Part shown: piece after piece, positions 26,884-34,312 of the stretch
Layout of the letters: each line of letters opens with the position of its first letter
Position numbering within the stretch: the first letter of the stretch is position 1
Origin: Nakamurella leprariae
GTDB taxonomy: Bacteria; Actinomycetota; Actinomycetes; Mycobacteriales; Nakamurellaceae
Assembly (NCBI RefSeq): GCF_016918035.1
Contig: NZ_JAERWK010000002.1
Span: forward strand, 1 to 51,868
Direction of reading: 5' to 3'
DNA length: 51,868 nucleotides
Translations under genes and position numbers: made by a program
Notes under the pieces: model-generated
What the model was told of the DNA's origin: nothing
The model's input: only the letters and a program-made list of their open reading frames with translations
Databases searched by the model: none

Positions 26884-29108
26884 CGTCCGCGATCGACCCA
26901 CCGCGGACGCCCACCTGGACCACCCCGCCGCCGGCGGACCGGGTGGAGCTGGTCGAGGACCTGCACGGCCACCCGGTCGCCGACCCGTACCGCTGGTTGG
27001 AGGACCCGGACGACCCGCGGACGCAGGCGTTCGTCGCCACGCAGGCGGCCGCCGCGGAGCGCTACCTGGCCGATCTGCCCGACCGCGCGCACTTCCTGGC
27101 CTCGGTGACGGCGCTGCTCACCGCACCCCGCGCCGGGACGCCGCTGGAACGCGGTGGCCGCTGGTTCCGCACGGCCAACCCGGGCGGCGCCGACCAGGAC
27201 CGGCTGGTGGTCACCGAGCGTCCGGACGACCCGCCGGAGGCGGGCCGGGTGCTGATCGATCCGGTGGACTGGTCCGCCGACGGCACCGCCGCGCTGACCG
27301 GGACGGCGGTGTCACCGAGCGGCCGGCTGGTCGCCTGGGCCCGGTCGGACGCCGGGTCGGACTGGCGCACCATCGGGGTGCGCCGGGTCCCGGCGCCCGG
27401 CGACCGGGCTCCGGTGGAGGACCTCGACGATCGTCTGATCTGGACGAAATGGGTCGATCCGACGTGGCTGCCCGATGAGTCGGCGCTCCTCTACTGGCGG
27501 TACCCGGCGCCGGCCGGCTCCGGCGGGAACGGCGTCGGTCCCGACGACACCGCCGACGTGGGCAGTTCCGCGCTCACCGACGAGCAGGGCGCCGGCGTGC
27601 TGGCCGTGCACCGGCTCGGCCGCGACCAGACCGACGACCAGGATCTGTGGATCCCGCCGGACCGCGACTGGATGGTGGACCCGTTCGTCGACCCGGCCGG
27701 CCGGTGGCTGCTGCTGACCGCCAGTCCGGGCACGGACTCCCGCACCACCGTCCAGGCCCACCGGCTGCCGGTGCCGGACGACGGCCTGCTCACCGACCCG
27801 GTTCCGGTGGTCACCGACCTCACCGACGCCCACACGGTCGTCGCCGTCGACGGTGACACCCTGGTGCTGCGCACCGAAGCCGGCGCCGAGCGGGGGCGGC
27901 TCGTCGCCGTGGACCTGACCGCGCCCGGCGCGCCGTGGGCGGAACTGGTGGCCGAGCACCCGACCGACGTCCTGGTGTCCGCCGACCCGGCCCGGGACGC
28001 CTTCGTGCTGGTGTGGTCCACCGACGCCGCCCACCGCGTGGAGCTCGTCGACCGCGCTGGCCGGCACCTGGCCCACCTGACGGTGCCGGTGGACGGGCCG
28101 GTGTCGGTGACGACGGTGCAGGCCCGCCCGGCCGGCGTCCAGGTGTTCGTCGGCGTCACCTCCTTCACCGCCGACATCAGCAGCTGGGAGTTCGACCTCG
28201 ACTCGGTGTCGCGACCGCCCCGGCGGGTGCCGGTCGCCGCCGGCGGCCCGGCCGGGGCAGGACGCGGGACGACGCTGCCGTCCACGGTGGCCACCCGTAC
28301 GTCGGCGACCTCGGCCGACGGCACGGCGGTGCCGCTGACCGTGCTGTCGTCGGCGGGCGCGGATGACGGGCCGCGGCCCACGCTGCTGTACGGCTACGGC
28401 GGGTTCGACGTGCCCGTGCTGCCGTCGTTCTCCGTCCTGTTCGCCGCCTGGGTGGCGGCCGGCGGGGTGCTGGCCGTGGCCAACCTCCGGGGCGGCGGCG
28501 AGTTCGGCGCCGCCTGGCACCGGGCCGGGATGCTGCATGCCAAACAGCGGGTCTTCGACGACTTCATCGCCTGCGCCGAGCATCTGGTGACCACCGGGGT
28601 CACCGACGCCGGCCGGCTCGCGCTGCACGGGCGGTCCAACGGAGGCCTGCTGGTCGGCGCCGTGATGACCCAGCGACCGGAGCTGTGCGCGGCCGCGTTG
28701 CCCACCGTCGGGGTGCTCGACATGCTGCGGTTCCACCGGTTCACCATCGGCTGGGCGTGGACCACCGAGTACGGCGACCCGGACGACGCCACCGACCTGC
28801 CGGTGCTGCTGGCGTACTCGCCGTTGCACCGCCTGCGGCCCGGCACGGACTATCCGGCCACCCTGGTCAGCACCGGTGACCATGACGACCGGGTGGTGCC
28901 GGCCCACTCGTACAAGTTCGCCGCGGAGCTGCAGCACTGCGCGACCGGACCTGCGCCGGTGGTGCTGCGCGTCGACACCCGGGCCGGTCACGGCGTGGGA
29001 AAGCCGGTGCACGCCCGGGCCGTCGAGTACGCCGATCAGTTGGCGTTCGCCGGTACGCACACGGGGCTGCGGCCGCCGGTGCGGCCCGGTCCCGGTGTGG
29101 CAGGCTGA
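26880..29108 (+). CDS. S9A prolyl oligopeptidase
   Basis: Serine peptidase that cuts after proline in short peptides, 742 aa. A seven-bladed propeller domain spans about residues 90-460 and the alpha/beta-hydrolase domain follows. The catalytic triad is readable: Ser in HGRSNGGLLVG, Asp in STGDHDDRVVP and His in RAGHGVGK. The LRGGGEFGAAWH segment is the typical oxyanion-side motif. The N-terminus has HPVADPYRWLEDPDDPR, the family's opening signature. No signal peptide is seen, so it acts in the cytoplasm. The GTG start overlaps the Lrp stop. Confidence 0.95.
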   Translation: MTSAIDPPRTPTWTTPPPADRVELVEDLHGHPVADPYRWLEDPDDPRTQAFVATQAAAAERYLADLPDRAHFLASVTALLTAPRAGTPLERGGRWFRTANPGGADQDRLVVTERPDDPPEAGRVLIDPVDWSADGTAALTGTAVSPSGRLVAWARSDAGSDWRTIGVRRVPAPGDRAPVEDLDDRLIWTKWVDPTWLPDESALLYWRYPAPAGSGGNGVGPDDTADVGSSALTDEQGAGVLAVHRLGRDQTDDQDLWIPPDRDWMVDPFVDPAGRWLLLTASPGTDSRTTVQAHRLPVPDDGLLTDPVPVVTDLTDAHTVVAVDGDTLVLRTEAGAERGRLVAVDLTAPGAPWAELVAEHPTDVLVSADPARDAFVLVWSTDAAHRVELVDRAGRHLAHLTVPVDGPVSVTTVQARPAGVQVFVGVTSFTADISSWEFDLDSVSRPPRRVPVAAGGPAGAGRGTTLPSTVATRTSATSADGTAVPLTVLSSAGADDGPRPTLLYGYGGFDVPVLPSFSVLFAAWVAAGGVLAVANLRGGGEFGAAWHRAGMLHAKQRVFDDFIACAEHLVTTGVTDAGRLALHGRSNGGLLVGAVMTQRPELCAAALPTVGVLDMLRFHRFTIGWAWTTEYGDPDDATDLPVLLAYSPLHRLRPGTDYPATLVSTGDHDDRVVPAHSYKFAAELQHCATGPAPVVLRVDTRAGHGVGKPVHARAVEYADQLAFAGTHTGLRPPVRPGPGVAG

Positions 29109-29171
29109 CGGAACGCCGTGGACCCGCCCGGGCGGGCCGACGGCCAGGTTCCGGCTGTTGAAGGACCAGCG

Positions 29172-29188
29172 GTCGGAACCGTTCCGAC
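29172..29188. promoter_or_regulatory. 17-bp palindrome upstream of the CheB-like gene
   Basis: GTCGGAAC-C-GTTCCGAC is a perfect palindrome with a single central base, ending 21 nt before the ATG and 9 nt before the Shine-Dalgarno. It is likely an operator or an RNA hairpin controlling the CheB/CheR pair. Confidence 0.5.
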
Positions 29189-29209
29189 GCGTTGCTGCGA
29201 GGAGCGTGC

Positions 29210-30223
29210 ATGCACCGAGACGTCGTCGTGATGGGCGCATCGGCGGGTGGCGTGGAGGCGCTCCGCACCCTCATCTCCCGGTTGCCCGCGGATCTTCCGG
29301 CGACCGTGCTGGTGGTGCTGCACATCCCGTCCTACGGAGGCAGTGTGCTGCCCTCCATCCTGGCCCGCTCCGGGGTGCTGCCGGCCCGGCACGCGGTGTC
29401 CGGGGAACGTCTGGAGCCGGGGCAGATCCTGGTCGCGCCGCCGGACCACCATCTGGTCGTCGACCGCGATCGGGTGTTGCTCAGCCGCGGGCCGCGGGAG
29501 AATGGGCACCGTCCGGCGGTCGACGTGCTGTTCCGCACGGCCGCCCGGAGCCGGGGCAACCGGGTCGTCGCGGTGGTGCTGTCCGGCGCGCTCGACGACG
29601 GAGCAGCAGGAGTCCGTGCCGTGCAGGCACGGGCCGGGGCGGTGGTCATCCAGGACCCGGACGACGCGTTGTACCCGAACATGCCCCGGCACGCGCTCGA
29701 GCAGGCTCTGCCGGACGCGGTCGGCCCGGCCGCCGAGCTCGCCGCGGTGGTGGACCGACTGGTCCGGGAGCCGCTCACGGGCCAGGCGCCGGACAGCTCC
29801 GAGCTGATGGACATCGAATCGGACATGGCGGTGATGGACGAGGTGACGATGGACGATCCCGATCGACCCGGCGTCCCCGCCGGATTCTCCTGCCCGGACT
29901 GCGGCGGCACCCTGTTCGAACTGCACGACGGGATGCTGCGGTACCGCTGCCGGGTGGGGCACGCCTGGTCCCCGGAGTCCCTGCTCGGCGAGCAGGGCAT
30001 CCAGCTGGACAACGCGCTGTGGATGGCCCTGCGCTCGCTGGAGGAGAAGGCCGCTCTGGCCCGGCAACTCGCGACCGCGGCGGAGGTGCGCGGCAACCGG
30101 CTCACCGCCGCGCGGTTCGCCGACCAGGCGCGTGAGTCGGCGCACGCCGCCGGGCTGATCCGAACCATGCTCGAGCAGCCGGCGGGCGGTACGGAGGACG
30201 ACGACAGGAGCGCGGTGTCATGA
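29210..30223 (+). CDS. CheB-type methylesterase/deamidase without receiver domain, with zinc-ribbon tail
   Basis: Homologue of the chemoreceptor methylesterase catalytic domain, 337 aa. The triad is intact: Ser11 in MGASAGG, His38 in VLHIPSYGG and Asp130 in SGALDDGAAG. There is no N-terminal response-regulator domain. The C-terminus adds a zinc-ribbon-like unit (CPDC at about 228-231 and CRVGHAW at about 247) found in CheB proteins fused to or beside CheR-PAS proteins. ATG at 29210 follows gcgaggag. It overlaps the CheR gene (ATGA). No methyl-accepting receptor, CheA, CheW or CheY is present, so its substrate is unknown. Confidence 0.9.
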   Translation: MHRDVVVMGASAGGVEALRTLISRLPADLPATVLVVLHIPSYGGSVLPSILARSGVLPARHAVSGERLEPGQILVAPPDHHLVVDRDRVLLSRGPRENGHRPAVDVLFRTAARSRGNRVVAVVLSGALDDGAAGVRAVQARAGAVVIQDPDDALYPNMPRHALEQALPDAVGPAAELAAVVDRLVREPLTGQAPDSSELMDIESDMAVMDEVTMDDPDRPGVPAGFSCPDCGGTLFELHDGMLRYRCRVGHAWSPESLLGEQGIQLDNALWMALRSLEEKAALARQLATAAEVRGNRLTAARFADQARESAHAAGLIRTMLEQPAGGTEDDDRSAVS

Positions 30224-32337
30224 CCGGCCCGGACGGCGAGCACCCCACTCCGGCCGACGACGTCACCGTGACCGACCCGTTCCAGGACCGGGACGGGGCG
30301 GCCGGTGCGAGCACCGACGGCGCGGTCCACCCGGACGACAGCACTCACGGGGATCCGGTCGGCGGCACCGCCGGGGGGCCGGACGGTGATGACGACCTGG
30401 ATGCCGGCGACGCGGCCGACTGGACCCTGTCCGAGCGGTCGTCGTCACCGCGCCGCGTCCGGACCCAGCCGGCCCCGCTGGACCCGGCGTTCGAACGGCT
30501 CGTGGTCTACCTCAAGGAGGTCCGCGGCTTCGATTTCACCGGGTACAAGCGGCCCAGCCTGATGCGTCGGGTGACGCACCAGATGCACCAGGTCGGCATC
30601 ACCGGGTACGAGGAGTACTACGACTACCTGCAGGTCCACCCGGACGAGTTCACCGCACTGTTCAACACCATCCTGATCAACGTGACCGCGTTCTTCCGGG
30701 ACGTCGACGCCTGGGAGGCGATGCGGACGGAGGTGCTGCCGGAGCTGATCGACCGCGAGGCGACCCGTCCCATCCGGGTGTGGAGCGCCGCCTGCGCGTC
30801 CGGCCAGGAGGCCTACAGCCTGGCCATCGTGCTGGCCGAGTACCTGGGCATGGAGCAGTTCCGGTCGCGGGTCAAGATCTACGCCACCGATGTGGACGAG
30901 GGCGCGCTGTCGCTGGCCCGGCACGCGGTGTACGGCGAGCGCGACCTGGGCGGCGTCCCGGAGGACCTGCTGGCCAAGTACTTCGAGCGGTCCGGCAGCC
31001 GGTGGGCGTTCCGCAAGGACCTGCGGCGCAACGTCATCTTCGGCCGCAACGACCTGGTCCAGGACGCGCCGATCTCGCGCATCGACCTGCTCGCCTGTCG
31101 CAACGCGTTGATGTACTTCAACGCGGAGACCCAGTCCCGCATCGTGTCCCGGCTGGCGTTCGCCCTGAACCCGCGCGGCGTGCTGTTCCTGGGCAAGGCC
31201 GAGATGCTGCTCAACCATGCGGACGCCTTCGAGCCGATCGACCTCAAGCGCCGGTTCTTCCGGCGCCAGGCCACCCTGACCCGCCGCGAGACCCCGCCGG
31301 AGGCGGCCACCCCGCAGCCGCAGCGGGCGGTGACCCCGTTGCACGACATCGACCTGTTGCGGTCGCAGGCGTTCCAGACCAGCCCGGTGGCCCAGCTGGT
31401 GCTCGGACCGCACGACCAGGTCGAGCTGGTCAACTACCGCGCGGCCGGTCTGCTCGGCGTCAGCGAGCGTGACGTCGGACGACCGTTCCAGGACCTCGAC
31501 GTGTCGTTCCGGCCGGCGGAGCTGCGGTCGCACCTGGCCGAGGTGCGCCAGACCCGTCGGGTCACCTGGCTGCGCGAGGTCGAGTGGCACCGCAGCCCGG
31601 GGGAGCGGGTGTTCCTGGACATCCAGCTGGTGCCGCTGACCGACCTGCGCGGGCGCTGGCTCGGGGTGTCGTTGCTGTTCAACGACGTGTCGCGGTTCCG
31701 GCAGCTGCAGCTCGAGCTGGAGTCCTCGAACCGGGCGCTGGAGACGGCGTACGAGGAACTGCAGTCGACCAACGAGGAGCTGGAGACGACCAACGAGGAG
31801 CTCCAGTCGACGGTCGAGGAACTGGAGACGACCAACGAGGAGCTCCAGTCGACCAACGAGGAACTGGAGACGATGAACGAGGAGCTCCAGTCCATGAATG
31901 ACGAGCTCCAGGCGACCAACGAGCAGCTGCGCGACCGGACGGGCGAGATCACCAGCCTGAACGACTTCATGGAGTCGGTCCTGGGCAGCCTGGGCGCCGG
32001 CGTGGTCGTCGTCGACCGTGACCTGCTGGTGCAGGTGTGGAACGGGCAGACCGAGGAACTCTGGGGGCTGCGCGAGGACGAGACCGTCGGTCAGCACCTG
32101 CTGAACCTGGACAGCGGGCTGCCGGTCGACCGGATCAAGCCCCTCATCCGTGCGGTGACCAGCGAGGGCGCCGCCCGTCGCGACGAGTTGATGCACGCCG
32201 TCAATCGGCGGGGTCGCTCCGTCACGCTGCGGGTGCAGGTCATGCCGCTGCTGGCCGGGGACGAGCCGCAGGGCGCCCTCATCCTGATGTCGCCGGAGGA
32301 GCCGGAGGAAGCCCGGGAGCCGCAGGACCTGCGCTGA
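30220..32337 (+). CDS. CheR-type methyltransferase fused to PAS, heptad coiled coil and second PAS
   Basis: A 705-aa fusion. Residues 1-85 are acidic and disordered. The CheR methyltransferase (about 90-350) has LMRRVTHQMHQVGI, INVTAFFRD, the SAM motif WSAACASGQEAYSLAI and DLLACRNALMYF. A PAS domain follows (about 375-490), then a coiled coil of eight near-perfect heptads of the type ELQSTNE/ELETTNE (31756-31929), then a second PAS (about 580-690) beginning FMESVLGSLGAGVVVVD. In proteobacteria similar proteins end in a histidine kinase; here the chain stops after the second PAS. Probably a sensor-regulated methyltransferase working with the overlapping CheB. Confidence 0.9.
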   Translation: MTGPDGEHPTPADDVTVTDPFQDRDGAAGASTDGAVHPDDSTHGDPVGGTAGGPDGDDDLDAGDAADWTLSERSSSPRRVRTQPAPLDPAFERLVVYLKEVRGFDFTGYKRPSLMRRVTHQMHQVGITGYEEYYDYLQVHPDEFTALFNTILINVTAFFRDVDAWEAMRTEVLPELIDREATRPIRVWSAACASGQEAYSLAIVLAEYLGMEQFRSRVKIYATDVDEGALSLARHAVYGERDLGGVPEDLLAKYFERSGSRWAFRKDLRRNVIFGRNDLVQDAPISRIDLLACRNALMYFNAETQSRIVSRLAFALNPRGVLFLGKAEMLLNHADAFEPIDLKRRFFRRQATLTRRETPPEAATPQPQRAVTPLHDIDLLRSQAFQTSPVAQLVLGPHDQVELVNYRAAGLLGVSERDVGRPFQDLDVSFRPAELRSHLAEVRQTRRVTWLREVEWHRSPGERVFLDIQLVPLTDLRGRWLGVSLLFNDVSRFRQLQLELESSNRALETAYEELQSTNEELETTNEELQSTVEELETTNEELQSTNEELETMNEELQSMNDELQATNEQLRDRTGEITSLNDFMESVLGSLGAGVVVVDRDLLVQVWNGQTEELWGLREDETVGQHLLNLDSGLPVDRIKPLIRAVTSEGAARRDELMHAVNRRGRSVTLRVQVMPLLAGDEPQGALILMSPEEPEEAREPQDLR
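31756..31929 (+). repeat. Heptad-encoding tandem repeat (21-bp units) in the CheR-PAS gene
   Basis: About eight tandem 21-bp units encode ELQSTNE, ELETTNE and close variants, ending ELQATNEQL. Adjacent pairs repeat as a 42-bp block with very few base changes, pointing to recent duplication. The protein product is a long parallel coiled coil between two PAS domains. Confidence 0.85.
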
Positions 32338-32400
32338 GCCGCTGCGCGGATCGCTGCGTGCGGCCTGGTCAGCCGCAGGTCGGCGGGACCGTCCGGGTCA

Positions 32401-32493
32401 TCGTCGCAGGCCTTGGTCGTCCCGGACGCGCGGTCCGACGAGTGGTTCACCGACGACCGACTCGGCCCCGGAGCGCCGCGGACCCGCTGCTAC
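32401..32493 (+). pseudogene. Remnant of a GAF-domain sensor gene
   Basis: In the 434-nt gap after the CheR-PAS gene, one frame reads ALVVPDARSDEWFTDD followed by RLGPGAPRTRCY. This closely resembles the conserved stretch of actinobacterial GAF domains (LVVPDA..D..F.D..LV.G.P..RFY). Neither the upstream nor downstream part of a GAF domain can be read in any frame, and no start with a ribosome site exists. It is most likely a decayed fragment of a signalling gene that once followed CheR. The rest of 32338-32771 shows only a candidate promoter. Confidence 0.45.
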
Positions 32494-32691
32494 GACCGCC
32501 ACCGCCGCTGGCGGTCGTCCGGACGACGGTGGGCACCCGGGCGCACGGGGGCTCGTTCCCGGACGCCATCACCCGATGCGCCGAGCTGCTGGAGGGCGAC
32601 CTGGAACGGATCGAGGGCGACGCGGCGGTCGGAGCGCCGGTGCGGCACGCCCGTGATCGGGATCGCACCGACGACGGCGGGTGCGGCGGCC

Positions 32692-32697
32692 TAGAGT
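32692..32697 (+). promoter_or_regulatory. Candidate -10 for the DHA2 transporter (TAGAGT)
   Basis: TAGAGT would place transcription start near 32704 and give a leader of about 68 nt before the ATG at 32772. The -35 region is weak. Confidence 0.4.
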
Positions 32698-32771
32698 GAC
32701 CAGGTCGTGAGCCGAGCGAACGAAATCGGTTTCCCGGCGCTGGATCCGCGACCTGCCTGGAGATCGTCTCG

Positions 32772-34286
32772 ATGACCGCAACACCCGCGTCCCCGTCCGC
32801 CGGCAGTGCCTCGCCCGCGAGCGGCGGCACCCCGGGAGCCGGATCCGGGGTGGGCTTCCGGTCCGAACGCGGACCGATCCTGATCTCGCTGATGCTGTCG
32901 TCGTCGCTCATCGCGCTCGACTCGACCATCCTGGCCACCGTCGTCCCGTCGGTGGTGGCCGACCTGGGCGGCTTCTCCCAGTTCCCCTGGCTGTTCTCGG
33001 TCTACCTGCTGGCCCAGGCGGTGTCGACGCCGATCTACGGCAAGCTCGCCGACGTGGTCGGCCGCAAGCCGATCATGCTGCTCGGCATCGGGCTGTTCCT
33101 GTTGGGCTCGATCCTGTGCGGGTTCGCCTGGAACATGCCGGCCCTCATCGTCTTCCGGGCCATCCAGGGCCTGGGGGCGGGCGCGGTGATGCCGATGGGC
33201 ATCACCATCGCCGGCGACATCTACACGTTGCGGGAGCGGGCCAAGGCCCAGGGCTACCTGGCGTCGGTGTGGGGGATCTCCAGCGTGGTGGGTCCGCTGG
33301 TCGGCGGCGTCTTCGCCGAGTACGTGAGCTGGCGGTGGGTCTTCTTCATCAACATCCCGCTGTGCCTGCTGGCCGCCTGGATGCTGGTGCGCAACTTCCA
33401 CGAGCAGCGGGTCGGGCAGCGGCGCCACGTCGACATCCCCGGCGCAGTGCTCCTCACCGCGGGCTGCGGGCTGTTGATCCTCGGCCTGCTCGAGGGCGGC
33501 AACGCCTGGGCCTGGATCTCGCCGGCCGGGATCGGGGTGCTGGCGGCCGGCGTGCTGCTGCTGGTGGTGTTCGTGCTCGTCGAGCGGAGGGTGGCTGAGC
33601 CGATCCTGCCGCTGCGACTGCTGCGCCGCCGGCTGCTGGTGACCACCAGTCTGGTCTCGCTGCTCGTCGGTGCGCTCGTCCTCGGCCTGACCGGCTACGT
33701 GCCGACGTACGCGCAGGGTGTGCTCGGCTACGGACCGCTGGTCGCCGGTTTCGCCCTCGCGCCGATGCTGCTGGGCTGGCCGCTGGCCGCCTCCCAGGCC
33801 GGCCGGCTGTACCTGCGGGTGGGGTTCAGGACCACCGCCTCGATCGGCATGGTGTCGGCGCTGGCCGGGGCGGTGCTCATCGGTCTGCTGGGGGCGGACT
33901 CGTCCTTCTGGCAGGTGGCGGTGGGCTCGTTCCTGGTCGGGCTGGGGATGGGCCTGACCGCCGTCCCCACCCTGATCGCGGCCCAGACCAGCGTCGGCTA
34001 CGAGGAGCGCGGCGTCGTCACCGGGACCAACATGTTCGCCCGATCCATCGGCAGCTCCGTCGGCGTCGCCATCTTCGGGGCCATCGCCAACGCGACGCTC
34101 AGCGGCTCCGCCGCCGCTGAGGGCGACCCGGATCCGGCCCTGCTGGCCGAGGCGTCCAGCCACGTCTTCCTGGCCGTGCCGGTCGTCGCGGTGCTGCTCG
34201 CCATCGCGATCCGGCTCATGCCGCGGGACCGCCCGAACCGCAGGGCACAGCACGACGAGCCGGTCGCCGGACAGCCCGCCGGCTGA
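32772..34286 (+). CDS. DHA2-family (EmrB/QacA) 14-TM drug exporter
   Basis: Proton-driven multidrug-type MFS exporter, 504 aa with about 14 hydrophobic segments. Family hallmarks: [17 protein letters not shown] at TM1 (DHA2 motif D1), [14 protein letters not shown] between TM2 and TM3 (motif A), and [25 protein letters not shown] (motif C and following loop). ATG at 32772 is preceded by ggaga. Substrate cannot be inferred; no regulator of the TetR or MarR type lies next to it. It is convergent with the P-type ATPase, only 21 nt apart. Confidence 0.92.
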   Translation: MTATPASPSAGSASPASGGTPGAGSGVGFRSERGPILISLMLSSSLIALDSTILATVVPSVVADLGGFSQFPWLFSVYLLAQAVSTPIYGKLADVVGRKPIMLLGIGLFLLGSILCGFAWNMPALIVFRAIQGLGAGAVMPMGITIAGDIYTLRERAKAQGYLASVWGISSVVGPLVGGVFAEYVSWRWVFFINIPLCLLAAWMLVRNFHEQRVGQRRHVDIPGAVLLTAGCGLLILGLLEGGNAWAWISPAGIGVLAAGVLLLVVFVLVERRVAEPILPLRLLRRRLLVTTSLVSLLVGALVLGLTGYVPTYAQGVLGYGPLVAGFALAPMLLGWPLAASQAGRLYLRVGFRTTASIGMVSALAGAVLIGLLGADSSFWQVAVGSFLVGLGMGLTAVPTLIAAQTSVGYEERGVVTGTNMFARSIGSSVGVAIFGAIANATLSGSAAAEGDPDPALLAEASSHVFLAVPVVAVLLAIAIRLMPRDRPNRRAQHDEPVAGQPAG

Positions 34287-34312
34287 CGGGCACCCCGCGA
34301 CGCCGGATCAGC
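34282..34312. terminator. Weak shared hairpin between DHA2 exporter and ATPase genes
   Basis: The arms GCTGA (34282-34286) and TCAGC (34308-34312) contain the two opposing stop codons. The stem is short, so termination is uncertain. Confidence 0.3.

Noticed and set aside
24988-26901. Long N-terminal extension of the exonuclease frame
   Set aside because: The extension is opposite the M24 peptidase and Lrp genes and has shadow composition. The exonuclease fold begins at the ATG at 24987, which also has a promoter next to it.
31756-31929. CRISPR-like tandem repeats
   Set aside because: The units are contiguous, in frame and encode a heptad coiled coil; there are no spacers and no cas genes.
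32413-32694. 93-aa open frame in the gap before the DHA2 transporter
   Set aside because: Only its first ~27 residues resemble a GAF domain; the rest is Arg/Ser/Thr noise and there is no ribosome site. It is recorded as a pseudogene fragment instead.
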